Shown: positions 1 through 7,971 of the stretch, one piece after another
Layout of the letters: each line of letters begins with the position of its first letter
How positions within the stretch are numbered: the stretch's first letter is position 1
Source of the DNA: Desulfolutivibrio sulfoxidireducens
GTDB taxonomy: Bacteria > Desulfobacterota > Desulfovibrionia > Desulfovibrionales > Desulfovibrionaceae
DNA length: 64,000 nucleotides
NCBI RefSeq assembly: GCF_013376475.1
Contig: NZ_CP045508.1
Span: forward strand, 1,609,501 to 1,673,500
Direction: 5' to 3'
Position numbers and translations under genes: made by a program
The notes under the pieces: generated by a model
Seen by the model: the letters and a program-made list of their open reading frames with translations, nothing else
What the model was told of the DNA's origin: nothing
The model's database searches: none

Positions 1-196
1 CCCCAGGAAATGCTTGCGAGGATCTCATGGGCGAATCCACATCGCCTGTTTCGCAAAAAAGGTTTGATCCTTTTTTGACTTCGTGTACAAGAGAATGTGA
101 TTCCCGCTTGGTGTTCTCAACAGGAGGAAAGAAGGATTCTCTTTCATTTGCTGTATTCAGTCTGCACTTTCTAACCAGTATGAAACGGAGGAAGAG

Positions 197-622
197 ATGA
201 AGGCAAAATCATTTTTCTTATTTATCGTTTTGATTCTATCCGTGGCTTCTTTATCTTTTGCCGAAGAAAAAATTCCATCATTATTGGGCAAATGGAAGAC
301 TGAGTCGACCGGAGGCATGATGTTGAATGCTGAAAATCAAAGTGAAGTAACACATTGGGTTCCAGAACAGAAAGTTCTTAAGGGAAGGATGGAAGTAACG
401 AGCCAAGATGGACGATTTATAACCGGTGTCTACGTATCGGATCGCGCTCGTGAAAAATTCATTGGCATGATAACTCCGGATGGGAAGAGCTTCTACGCTT
501 CTGATAAAGATGGCTTTTGGGATTGCAAAATCATCGATAATGACACTTTTGAGGTTGTTTACAGACACGTCAAGCCAACGGATAGCGTTGTCGCTATTGG
601 AATGGGGAAGCGGGAGAAGTAA
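197..622 (+). CDS. Small secreted protein of unknown function
   Basis: Encodes 141 residues. The first 22 form a clear Sec signal peptide (Lys-containing start, then a hydrophobic run ending SLSFA before EEK), so the mature protein of about 119 residues should be periplasmic or exported. The rest looks like a small beta-rich domain (GKWKTES, GRFITGVY, KFIGMITPDGKSFYASD), reminiscent of a small barrel, but I do not recognise the family. A strong ribosome-binding site (CGGAGGAAG) lies a few bases before the ATG. The gene is clearly more AT-rich than the flagellins next to it, which suggests acquisition or relaxed composition. No cysteine pairs or lipobox are present. Confidence 0.75.
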   Translation: MKAKSFFLFIVLILSVASLSFAEEKIPSLLGKWKTESTGGMMLNAENQSEVTHWVPEQKVLKGRMEVTSQDGRFITGVYVSDRAREKFIGMITPDGKSFYASDKDGFWDCKIIDNDTFEVVYRHVKPTDSVVAIGMGKREK

Positions 623-842
623 GCGATGATGGTCGAGGATTGGGACCATCCTTGCCGCAAGACGTCCACAACCTGATGGTGGGAAAAATGGAAAGCCGTC
701 GTTGTTGGAAGCGTTCGAGGCCCCGGCGGAGAATGGCTTCTTGTGGACGTTCGTGGTGGGGGTTCCCCAATCCTCTCAGCCCGTTTGGTTGTGCGCCTCG
801 TGGGCGTCCGGTCCGCCCGCGTCAAACGGACCGCGTTCTCGC

Positions 843-1988
843 CTACCCCATAAGCTGCAGGGCCATCTGGGGCAGGGAATTGGCCTGGGAGAGCATGGCC
901 ACGGCGGCCTGGGTCAGTATCTGCCGGCGCACGAACTCGGTCATCTCGGTGGCCACGTCCACGTCGGAGATCTGCGACTCGGCGGCCTGGAGGTTCTCGG
1001 CCTGGATTTCGAGGTTGGAGATGGTGTTCTCCAGCCGGTTTTGCAGCGCGCCGAGGTTGGCCCGGATGATGTCCTTGGAGACGATGGCGTTCCGGACAGT
1101 GACCAGGGCCTGTTGGGCCAGTTCCTGGGTGGAGATGGAGGAAGCGCCTCCTCGCTGGCTGAGATTTTCGCTTCCGAGATAGTTGCCGCCACCGTCCGTC
1201 CACCAGACCCACTGATTTCCGCTGTTGTCTTGTGCGAACGAAAAATAACGACCCCCAGGGTAATTTGTTGAATTATATGTATTTTCTGTTTGAGCTTGAT
1301 CGAAATCCGTGTACAAGAAGGAAGGCGCTCCATGAGTAAGAGCAAGGTCAGCCGCCAGTGTTGTTGTTGTGACATAATGTAAGTTGTTCTGGGAAACATA
1401 TTCAGCTTCTGTAACTGGTCCGCCTCCAAGCCCCAAAGCACTGGCCGTGGCGCACCCGATCTGGATGTAATAGTAATCCTCGGCGCTGTCGTTTGCGGGG
1501 CCGAAATGGACCTTCAGCTTCCCGGTGCTCACGAGTCCCGATCCGTCGTGGGTGCTGGAGGACAGATTGCCGTTGAGCAGGTATATCCCATTGAAGTCCG
1601 TGGCGTTGGCGATCCGGGTGATCTCCTTGGCCATGGCCTGGTATTCGGAATCGATGATGATGCGCTGGTCCGAGGTGTAGGTGCCGGTGGCGGCCTGCTC
1701 GGCCAGCTCCTTCATGCGGATGAGCTTTTCGTCGATGACCCCAAGGGCACCGTCGGCGGTCTGGATGAGCGAGATGGCGTCGTTGGCGTTACGCACACCC
1801 TGGTTGAGGCTTGCGATGTCGGCGCGCATGAGTTCGCGCACGGCCAGGCCGGCCGCGTCGTCGGCGGCGGTGGTGATGCGCAGGCCCGAGGAGAGCTTGC
1901 GCGTGGAGTCGCTTAAGGCCGCATAGCTGGTGGACAGGTTGCGGGCCGCGCTTTGGGCCATCAGGTTGTGATTGATGATCAGCGACAT
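843..1988 (-). CDS. fliC: Flagellin (copy 1 of 3)
   Basis: Encodes 381 residues, the filament subunit exported through the flagellar type III apparatus. The N-terminal D0/D1 helices (about residues 1-188, starting MSLIINHNLMAQ) and the last 99 residues (from SSISTQELAQQ to LPQMALQLMG) are classic flagellin ends and almost identical to the two neighbouring copies. The centre (about residues 189-282, DNA about 1143-1424) is unrelated in sequence and more AT-rich; it is the surface-exposed domain. The ATG at 1988 is preceded by AAGGA. A sigma-28 promoter lies 70 bases upstream. It is the shortest and most downstream of the three tandem copies. Confidence 0.97.
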   Translation of the reverse strand: MSLIINHNLMAQSAARNLSTSYAALSDSTRKLSSGLRITTAADDAAGLAVRELMRADIASLNQGVRNANDAISLIQTADGALGVIDEKLIRMKELAEQAATGTYTSDQRIIIDSEYQAMAKEITRIANATDFNGIYLLNGNLSSSTHDGSGLVSTGKLKVHFGPANDSAEDYYYIQIGCATASALGLGGGPVTEAEYVSQNNLHYVTTTTLAADLALTHGAPSFLYTDFDQAQTENTYNSTNYPGGRYFSFAQDNSGNQWVWWTDGGGNYLGSENLSQRGGASSISTQELAQQALVTVRNAIVSKDIIRANLGALQNRLENTISNLEIQAENLQAAESQISDVDVATEMTEFVRRQILTQAAVAMLSQANSLPQMALQLMG

Positions 1989-2057
1989 GGGCTGGTCCTT
2001 GATCGTGTTGGGCCGTCTGGTTTTTCCCGGTCGCCCTGGTGCCGGGGCGCACTCTTC

Positions 2058-2084
2058 TTATCGGGAGATATATGCCGGGCTATA
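2058..2084 (-). promoter_or_regulatory. Sigma-28 (FliA) promoter of flagellin copy 1
   Basis: On the minus strand the sequence reads TATAGCCC, then 11 bases, then CCCGATAA. This fits the sigma-28 pattern TAAA-N15-GCCGATAA in both boxes and in spacing. It lies about 70 bases before the flagellin start. The same arrangement occurs before the other two copies. Confidence 0.85.
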
Positions 2085-2273
2085 GGGGGGAGATGGAAAA
2101 AAGTGCAAAATGTGCATGCGCCAGTACAGACGGAAGGCAAGGTGCCGTGCGGTCATGCTAGCCTTCACTGGGATCATCCTGGAATGATGGAGGAATACGA
2201 GAGGAAAAAGGGGATGGAGGAAGCGCCCCGGGGGAGGCCGAGGCTCACGACGGCAAGGCGGAGGACGTATCGC

Positions 2274-3464
2274 CTACCCCATAAGCTGCAGGGCCATCTG
2301 GGGCAGGGAATTGGCCTGGGAGAGCATGGCCACGGCGGCCTGGGTCAGTATCTGCCGGCGCACGAACTCGGTCATCTCGGTGGCCACGTCCACGTCGGAG
2401 ATCTGCGACTCGGCGGCCTGGAGGTTCTCGGCCTGGATTTGCAAATTCGAGATGGTGTTCTCCAGGCGGTTTTGCAGCGCGCCGAGGTTGGCCCGGATGA
2501 TGTCTTTGGAGACGATGGCGTTGTTGATCGTGACCAGGGCCTGTTGGGCCAGCTCCTGGGTGGAGATGGAGGAGGCGCCGGCACCGGAAGTTCCTGGTGT
2601 TGTCGCCGTGACAGTGAACGAGAATCCTGGATTTGCTATATATGCATCATTAAGGGCATAACACAGGGCATGCTGGACGCCGGAAGCATCTCTCAAGACA
2701 GCCCACTTGACACCAACCTGCCTGTATTCAGTCCATGCCTGATCTTCGAATTGGGACCTCACCCCAGCAGGAGCATTGTCATAAAATACGTTTCCAGCAC
2801 TCCAGTTGGCGTGGCTAGCTTGAATGTTCGACCCGAGATTAGCGGCCACTATTTCTGCAGGGCTCAAGTTTCGTGTTGTCTCTGGCGTTCCGCTAGAACC
2901 TCCAAACCCCAACGCGCTGGCGGTACACGTCCCGATTTGGATGTAATAGTAATCCTCGGCGCTGTCATTCGCGGGGCCGAAATGGACCTTCAGCTTCCCG
3001 GTGCTCACGAGTCCCGATCCGTCGTGGGTGCTGGAGGACAGATTGCCGTTCAGGAGATAGATGCCGTTGAAGTCCGTGGCGTTGGCGATCCGGGTGATCT
3101 CGTTGGCCATGGCCTGGTATTCGGAATCGATGATGATGCGCTGGTCCGAGGTGTAGGTGCCGGTGGCGGCCTGCTCGGCCAGCTCCTTCATGCGGATGAG
3201 CTTCTCGTCGATGATCGAAAGCGCGCCGTCGGCGGTCTGGATGAGCGAGATGGCGTCGTTGGCGTTGCGCACACCCTGGTTGAGGCTTGCGATGTCCGCG
3301 CGCATGAGTTCGCGCACGGCCAGGCCGGCCGCATCGTCGGCGGCGGTGGTGATGCGCAGGCCCGAGGAGAGCTTGCGGGTGGAGTCGCTTAAGGCCGCAT
3401 AGCTGGTGGACAGGTTGCGGGCCGCGCTTTGGGCCATCAGGTTGTGATTGATGATCAGCGACAT
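2274..3464 (-). CDS. fliC: Flagellin (copy 2 of 3)
   Basis: Encodes 396 residues. The N-terminal 188 residues and C-terminal 99 residues are nearly identical to copies 1 and 3. Small differences from copy 1, such as ALSIIDEKL for ALGVIDEKL and ANEITRI for AKEITRI, are shared with copy 3. The central surface domain (DNA about 2574-2900) is specific to this copy, bounded by a Gly/Ser-rich segment after ALGFGG and by GASSISTQ. The ATG at 3464 has an AAGGA ribosome-binding site and its own sigma-28 promoter, so it can be transcribed independently of copy 3 upstream. Confidence 0.97.
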   Translation of the reverse strand: MSLIINHNLMAQSAARNLSTSYAALSDSTRKLSSGLRITTAADDAAGLAVRELMRADIASLNQGVRNANDAISLIQTADGALSIIDEKLIRMKELAEQAATGTYTSDQRIIIDSEYQAMANEITRIANATDFNGIYLLNGNLSSSTHDGSGLVSTGKLKVHFGPANDSAEDYYYIQIGTCTASALGFGGSSGTPETTRNLSPAEIVAANLGSNIQASHANWSAGNVFYDNAPAGVRSQFEDQAWTEYRQVGVKWAVLRDASGVQHALCYALNDAYIANPGFSFTVTATTPGTSGAGASSISTQELAQQALVTINNAIVSKDIIRANLGALQNRLENTISNLQIQAENLQAAESQISDVDVATEMTEFVRRQILTQAAVAMLSQANSLPQMALQLMG

Positions 3465-3533
3465 GGGCTGGTCCTTGATCGTGTTGGGCCGTCTGGTTTT
3501 TCCCGGTCGCCCTGGTGCCGGAGCGCACTTTTC

Positions 3534-3560
3534 TTATCGGGAGATACCTGCCGGGCTATA
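3534..3560 (-). promoter_or_regulatory. Sigma-28 (FliA) promoter of flagellin copy 2
   Basis: The minus strand shows TATAGCCC, 11 bases, CCCGATAA, identical in both boxes and spacing to the promoter of copy 1. It lies 70 bases upstream of the start codon. The surrounding leader is also highly similar to that of copy 1, so promoter and gene were duplicated together. Confidence 0.85.
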
Positions 3561-3700
3561 GGGGGGAAATGGAAAAAAGTGCAAAATTTGCATTCGCCAG
3601 CGCGGACGGAAGGCAAGGAACCGTGCGGCGCCGCCAGCCTTCACCGGAATCATTCTGGGATGATGGAGGAATACGAGAGGAAAAAGGGGATGGAGGAAGC

Positions 3701-3713
3701 GCCCCGACGGGGC
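3701..3713 (-). terminator. Weak hairpin downstream of flagellin copy 3
   Basis: A GCCCC/GGGGC stem with a 3-base loop lies 37 bases after the stop of copy 3. Reading on the minus strand it is followed by a pyrimidine-rich stretch (CTTCCTCCATCC, then CCTTTTTCC) rather than a clean T run. It could be a weak terminator. The equivalent site behind copy 2 is less well formed. Confidence 0.3.
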
Positions 3714-3749
3714 CGAAGGCTCACGACGGCAATGCGGAGGACGTATCGC

Positions 3750-4940
3750 CTAGCCCATAAGCTGCAGGGCCATCTGGGGCAGGGAATTGGCCTGGGAGAG
3801 CATGGCCACGGCGGCCTGGGTCAGTATCTGCCGGCGCACGAACTCGGTCATCTCCGTGGCCACGTCCACGTCGGAAATCTGCGACTCGGCGGCTTGCAGG
3901 TTTTCGGCCTGGATTTGCAGGTTCGAGATGGTGTTCTCCAGCCGGTTTTGCAGCGCGCCGAGGTTGGCCCGGATGATGTCCTTGGAGACGATGGCGTTGT
4001 TGATTGTCAGGAGCGCCTGCTGGGCCAGTTCCTGGGTGGAGATGGAGGAAGCGGAGGAGGAGCCGCCGGGTAACGTCCGGGTTATTTCAATATTGCCTTC
4101 ACCTACATAATTATAACCCATCCCCCAGTCTTCATACTCCAGCGACCTCCGGGTGCCGTTGATGTCTGTCATGACAAGATAATTAACTCCAGATAAATCT
4201 GAAAAAAAAGCCGCGTCAGTGTCAGGGGCAAATTGATCTCTTACTGCTTGTGGAGTATTATTATAGAGAGAACCCATGCCAGCATTCCATGAATACGTAT
4301 TTATATAAAATAAATTATTTGCAGCTTCTATTTCCGCATTAGAAAGATTTTGCGTGGCGCCGGATGAAGACGACCCGCCGAGTCCCAAAGAACTCGCCGT
4401 GGCGCATCCGATCTGGATGTAATAGTAGTCCTCGGCGCTGTCATTCGCGGGGCCGAAATGGACCTTCAGTTTCCCGGTGCTCACGAGTCCCGATCCGTCG
4501 TGGGTGCTGCCGGAAAGATTCCCGTTCAGGAGATAGATGCCGTTGAAGTCCGTGGCGTTGGCGATGCGGGTGATCTCGTTGGCCATGGCCTGGTATTCGG
4601 AATCGATGATGATGCGCTGGTCCGAGGTGTAGGTGCCGGTGGCGGCCTGCTCGGCCAGCTCCTTCATGCGGATGAGCTTCTCGTCGATGATCGAAAGCGC
4701 GCCGTCGGCGGTCTGGATGAGCGAGATGGCGTCGTTGGCGTTGCGCACACCCTGGTTGAGGCTTGCGATGTCGGCGCGCATGAGTTCGCGCACGGCCAGT
4801 CCGGCCGCATCGTCGGCGGCGGTGGTGATGCGCAGGCCCGAGGAGAGCTTGCGGGTGGAGTCGCTTAAGGCCGCATAGCTGGTGGACAGGTTGCGGGCCG
4901 CGCTTTGGGCCATCAGGTTGTGATTGATGATCAGCGACAT
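3750..4940 (-). CDS. fliC: Flagellin (copy 3 of 3)
   Basis: Encodes 396 residues from the ATG at 4940 (MSLIINHN), chosen because AAAGGA lies just upstream and the start matches the other two copies. The reading frame stays open for a further 98 codons upstream, but that part runs over the promoter and is not coding. The conserved ends are as in the other copies. The centre (DNA about 4050-4376) is AT-rich and unique, with Ser-rich junctions (GGSSSS and GGSSSASS). This is the first gene of the tandem array in transcription order and has the best sigma-28 promoter. Confidence 0.97.
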   Translation of the reverse strand: MSLIINHNLMAQSAARNLSTSYAALSDSTRKLSSGLRITTAADDAAGLAVRELMRADIASLNQGVRNANDAISLIQTADGALSIIDEKLIRMKELAEQAATGTYTSDQRIIIDSEYQAMANEITRIANATDFNGIYLLNGNLSGSTHDGSGLVSTGKLKVHFGPANDSAEDYYYIQIGCATASSLGLGGSSSSGATQNLSNAEIEAANNLFYINTYSWNAGMGSLYNNTPQAVRDQFAPDTDAAFFSDLSGVNYLVMTDINGTRRSLEYEDWGMGYNYVGEGNIEITRTLPGGSSSASSISTQELAQQALLTINNAIVSKDIIRANLGALQNRLENTISNLQIQAENLQAAESQISDVDVATEMTEFVRRQILTQAAVAMLSQANSLPQMALQLMG

Positions 4941-5010
4941 GGGATGGTCCTTTCTCGGGTGTGCGGGCGTCAGCCTCCCCTGATCGCCCTGGTGACGGGC
5001 CGCACAGTTG

Positions 5011-5037
5011 TTATCGGCGTATGTATGAACGACTATA
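5011..5037 (-). promoter_or_regulatory. Sigma-28 (FliA) promoter of flagellin copy 3
   Basis: The minus strand shows TATAGTCG, 11 bases, GCCGATAA. The -10 box matches the sigma-28 consensus exactly. It lies 70 bases before the ATG at 4940. Confidence 0.88.
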
Positions 5038-5275
5038 GGGGGGATGTGAAAAAAATGTGCAACGAAAAGAAAAAAGTGCATCCGGCCGTCATGGCGGAAT
5101 GCCCCTTTCCGGACCGGTGGCGGGCGCGCGCCGTCGGCCCGCCGTTTCGGGCGACCGTGCCCGCCTGAGATGCCGCTTGAATCGACAGGAAACATGGCGT
5201 AGGGAAAAAGCATCTGCTTCCTGAATTTGATCACGGGAACCGACCAGGCGTGGACTCGTCACGCCGGGGAGGGGC

Positions 5276-7525
5276 ATGGGAAGCGAAGAGACGCGAAAAA
5301 TCGTGCCGACTCACGTCATCACGTCCTCTCAGGACGTCCCCCTCGTTGACGCCGTGGAAACCATGCGGCGCAACAACATCTCGTGCCTTCTGGTCACGCG
5401 CGGCGACATGCCCGCCGGCATCCTGACCGAACGCGACCTGGCCCGATTCCTGGAACGGGTCGGCGGCGAGGTCGAAGGCTATCAGGTCCGCGACGTCATG
5501 AGCGCGGCCGTGGTGACCATCTCCGAAAGCGAGGATCTGTTCGCGGCCTATTCCCTGATGTGCGGGAAAAACATCCGTCATCTGGTGGTCGTGGACGATC
5601 AGGGCCGGGCCGTGGGGATCAAGACCTTTTCCGACCTCATGCGCCGTCTGGGTGAGGAGTATCTCTCCGAGATCAAGACCGTGGGCGAGGTCATGACCCG
5701 CGATGTCCTGACCATGCAGCCCGATCAGTCGATTCGCGAGGCCCTGCGGGTCATGGGCCATCGCGGCGTGAGCTGCGTGCTCGTGGTCGAGGGGGACGTC
5801 CCGGTCGGCATCCTGACCGAGCGCGATCTGGCCCGACTCGTGGCCTTCGACCGTTCGGCCGGGGCCCGGGTGGTCCGGGAGGTCATGAGCTCTCCGGTCT
5901 CCTCCATCGGCCCGGGCGACTACGCCTTTGAGGCCGTGGCCAGGATGGAGAGCCTCGGGGTCAGACACCAGGCCGTGACCGACGAGGCCGGACGGCTTTT
6001 GGGGCTCATCACCCAGACCGATCTGGTGGCCTCCCTGGTCAAGCGCTACGCGGCCCTGGAGTTCATGGTCCGCAAGCGCACCCGCCAACTGGTGCGCAAG
6101 AACGAGGAACTCGAATATTCCAACCAGCAGTTGCGACACCTCGACGAGATGAAGTCGGCCTTTTTGAGTTCGGTCTCCCACGAATTGCGCACGCCCCTGA
6201 CCTCGCTCCTGGGCTTCGCCAAGATCACCGGCCGCATCTTTTCCGAACGCTTCGCCCCGCTTGCCGGCGACACCCCCTCGCTTAGGAAGTTCAGCCAGCG
6301 CATCTGCCGCAACCTGGAGGTCATGACCCAGGAGGGCGAGCGCATGACCCGGCTCATCAACGACTTTCTGGACCTGACCAAGATCGAGGCCGGACGGGTC
6401 GAATGGCGCGACAAGCTCATCCCGGTGACCGATTTCGTGCTCCACGCCTGTCACGCCGTGCGCGGGCAATTCGAGGCCAAGCCCGAGGTGGAACTGCGGT
6501 CCCACGTGGCCGAGATGCTGCCGCAGGTCTACGTGGACGTGGACCGGATGCTCCAGGTCATGGTCAACCTCCTGTCCAACGCGGCCAAATTCACGGACAA
6601 GGGCGCGGTCACGGTCACGGCGGTGGGCATCGACGACGAATTCGTGGAAATCAGGGTCACGGACACCGGCCAGGGCATTCCGGCCCAGTCCCTGCAGAAG
6701 GTCTTTGACAAGTTCCACCAGATCGAACAGCTCGGTACCGATACCCACGCCGAGGGGACGGGGCTGGGCCTGGCCATCTGCAAGGAGATCATCCAGCACT
6801 ACGGCGGCCGCATCTGGGTCGAGTCCGAGCCCGGAAAGGGCAGCTGTTTCAAGTTCCGCCTGCCGGCTTCAAAGCCGTCGCGGGACAGCCGTGAGGCTAT
6901 CCTCACGGGACTCCCCACCGACGGCGGCGACGAGGCCGATCCGCTCATCCTGGCCGTGGACGACAGTCCAGGCATCCGCGACTACCTGGAGCAGCTCTTT
7001 CGGGACGACGGATTCCGCATCGTCACCGTGGGCGACGGGCTGACGGCCCTTAAAGCCGCCGAGGAAATGCTGCCCCGATGCATCGTCATGGACCTCATGA
7101 TGCCGGGCATGGAAGGCAGCGAGGCCATCCGCCGGCTGCGCGAGAATCCGGCCACCGAGAACATCCCCGTGGTGGTGCTTTCGGCCTATCCCTACCGGAG
7201 CCATGCCGGAGGCGACGTGGCCCTGCCCAAGCCCGTGGACGAGGAGCAGCTTTTGCAGGCGGTCCGGGGGCTCATTCGCGGCGGCCGCATCAAGGGCCGC
7301 AAGTGCATCCTGGTGCCCAATCCCAAGGGGCACGGCAACATGCTCATGATCTCGGCCGGCAAGCTGCGCTACATCCGTCCCGAGGAGTTGCAGGTGAACA
7401 TGACGCACCGATTTAGCGGCACCATGTTCCTGTCCGGCGGCTCCAGGGACCATTTGACGTTGAAAAAGCTCTCCGAGATAGATGACGTGGTGGTCATGAT
7501 CCTGCCTGAGGACGAAGCCGAATAG
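5276..7525 (+). CDS. Four-CBS sensor histidine kinase with receiver domain
   Basis: Encodes 749 residues, with no membrane segment, so cytoplasmic. Two Bateman modules (four CBS repeats, about residues 8-255; repeated GILTERDLAR at about 48-57 and 178-187) probably bind an adenine nucleotide. A short coiled linker leads to a HisKA domain (phospho-acceptor H302 in SHELRTP) and an HATPase (N-box NLLSNAAKF about 431, DTGQGIP 463, GTGLGLA 494). A receiver follows with D606 and K652. The last about 85 residues after the receiver (GRIKGRKCILVPNP to the end) are an extra segment I cannot assign. It stands alone, divergent from the flagellins. A hybrid kinase sensing energy charge is plausible but inferred. 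Confidence 0.93.
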   Translation: MGSEETRKIVPTHVITSSQDVPLVDAVETMRRNNISCLLVTRGDMPAGILTERDLARFLERVGGEVEGYQVRDVMSAAVVTISESEDLFAAYSLMCGKNIRHLVVVDDQGRAVGIKTFSDLMRRLGEEYLSEIKTVGEVMTRDVLTMQPDQSIREALRVMGHRGVSCVLVVEGDVPVGILTERDLARLVAFDRSAGARVVREVMSSPVSSIGPGDYAFEAVARMESLGVRHQAVTDEAGRLLGLITQTDLVASLVKRYAALEFMVRKRTRQLVRKNEELEYSNQQLRHLDEMKSAFLSSVSHELRTPLTSLLGFAKITGRIFSERFAPLAGDTPSLRKFSQRICRNLEVMTQEGERMTRLINDFLDLTKIEAGRVEWRDKLIPVTDFVLHACHAVRGQFEAKPEVELRSHVAEMLPQVYVDVDRMLQVMVNLLSNAAKFTDKGAVTVTAVGIDDEFVEIRVTDTGQGIPAQSLQKVFDKFHQIEQLGTDTHAEGTGLGLAICKEIIQHYGGRIWVESEPGKGSCFKFRLPASKPSRDSREAILTGLPTDGGDEADPLILAVDDSPGIRDYLEQLFRDDGFRIVTVGDGLTALKAAEEMLPRCIVMDLMMPGMEGSEAIRRLRENPATENIPVVVLSAYPYRSHAGGDVALPKPVDEEQLLQAVRGLIRGGRIKGRKCILVPNPKGHGNMLMISAGKLRYIRPEELQVNMTHRFSGTMFLSGGSRDHLTLKKLSEIDDVVVMILPEDEAE

Positions 7526-7971
7526 CTTGAGAGACCGGTCGCCATCCCGCCGCCTGGTCCTGGTCGCCCATCGGCCGGGATGCCGCATTCCCCAACGCCT
7601 TCGCCCCGTATGATGCCCGGATTCTGGAGTTGTGGAAAGCACTCGGCGAACCCTTCGGGCACGACAACCTGGACGTTTCGCCACAGGCGCACACGTCCTC
7701 CAACGTGTCCGGTCCATGGAACCCACCGCTACCGTACGCCGCCAGGCGCCCGCATTCCAGTCTGGACAGCATATCGTCTGACGAAGTATACGCCAACAGG
7801 GAAAAGCGGGAATCGCTATGCTTGTTTCTGATATATTCCTGCGGGATAGTTGAATAACAACTTTCACCTTATTATTGCTGGCAACCTGTCCGACCGATGG
7901 GGGCTACCTCTCTGGCCAGTTGTTTTGATGCAAGCAATGCAATCAAGATGCAAATTATTTAAGATGATAAT
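7526..7971. other. Gap: IS remnant and AT-rich leader
   Basis: This is 446 bases without an intact gene. The first half is GC-rich and contains a short transposase-like remnant (see 7735-7812). From about 7800 the base composition changes sharply to AT-rich and stays so through the next gene. I see no convincing terminator after the kinase. No clear promoter boxes or ribosome-binding site stand out before 7972. Confidence 0.5.
7735..7812 (+). pseudogene. IS3-family transposase C-terminal remnant
   Basis: The frame reads ARRPHSSLDSISSDEVYAN. This matches the C-terminal signature of IS3-family OrfB transposases (usually a YN..RPHSSLxxxTPxEVY pattern), which follows the DDE catalytic core. The frame stops about 45 bases later, at the distance expected for the natural C-terminus. 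No D, D or E catalytic segments and no OrfA are present upstream, and I found no paired inverted repeats, so only the tail survives. It borders the AT-rich gene at 7972, consistent with past insertion or deletion there. Confidence 0.55.

Noticed and set aside
843-4940. Flagellin triplication as an assembly error
   Set aside because: The central domains, leaders and small substitutions differ in each copy, so they are genuine paralogues.
5231-6799. 522-residue open frame antisense to the CBS kinase
   Set aside because: His/Gly/Asp-rich shadow composition, no domain, no ribosome-binding site; the plus-strand kinase explains the region.
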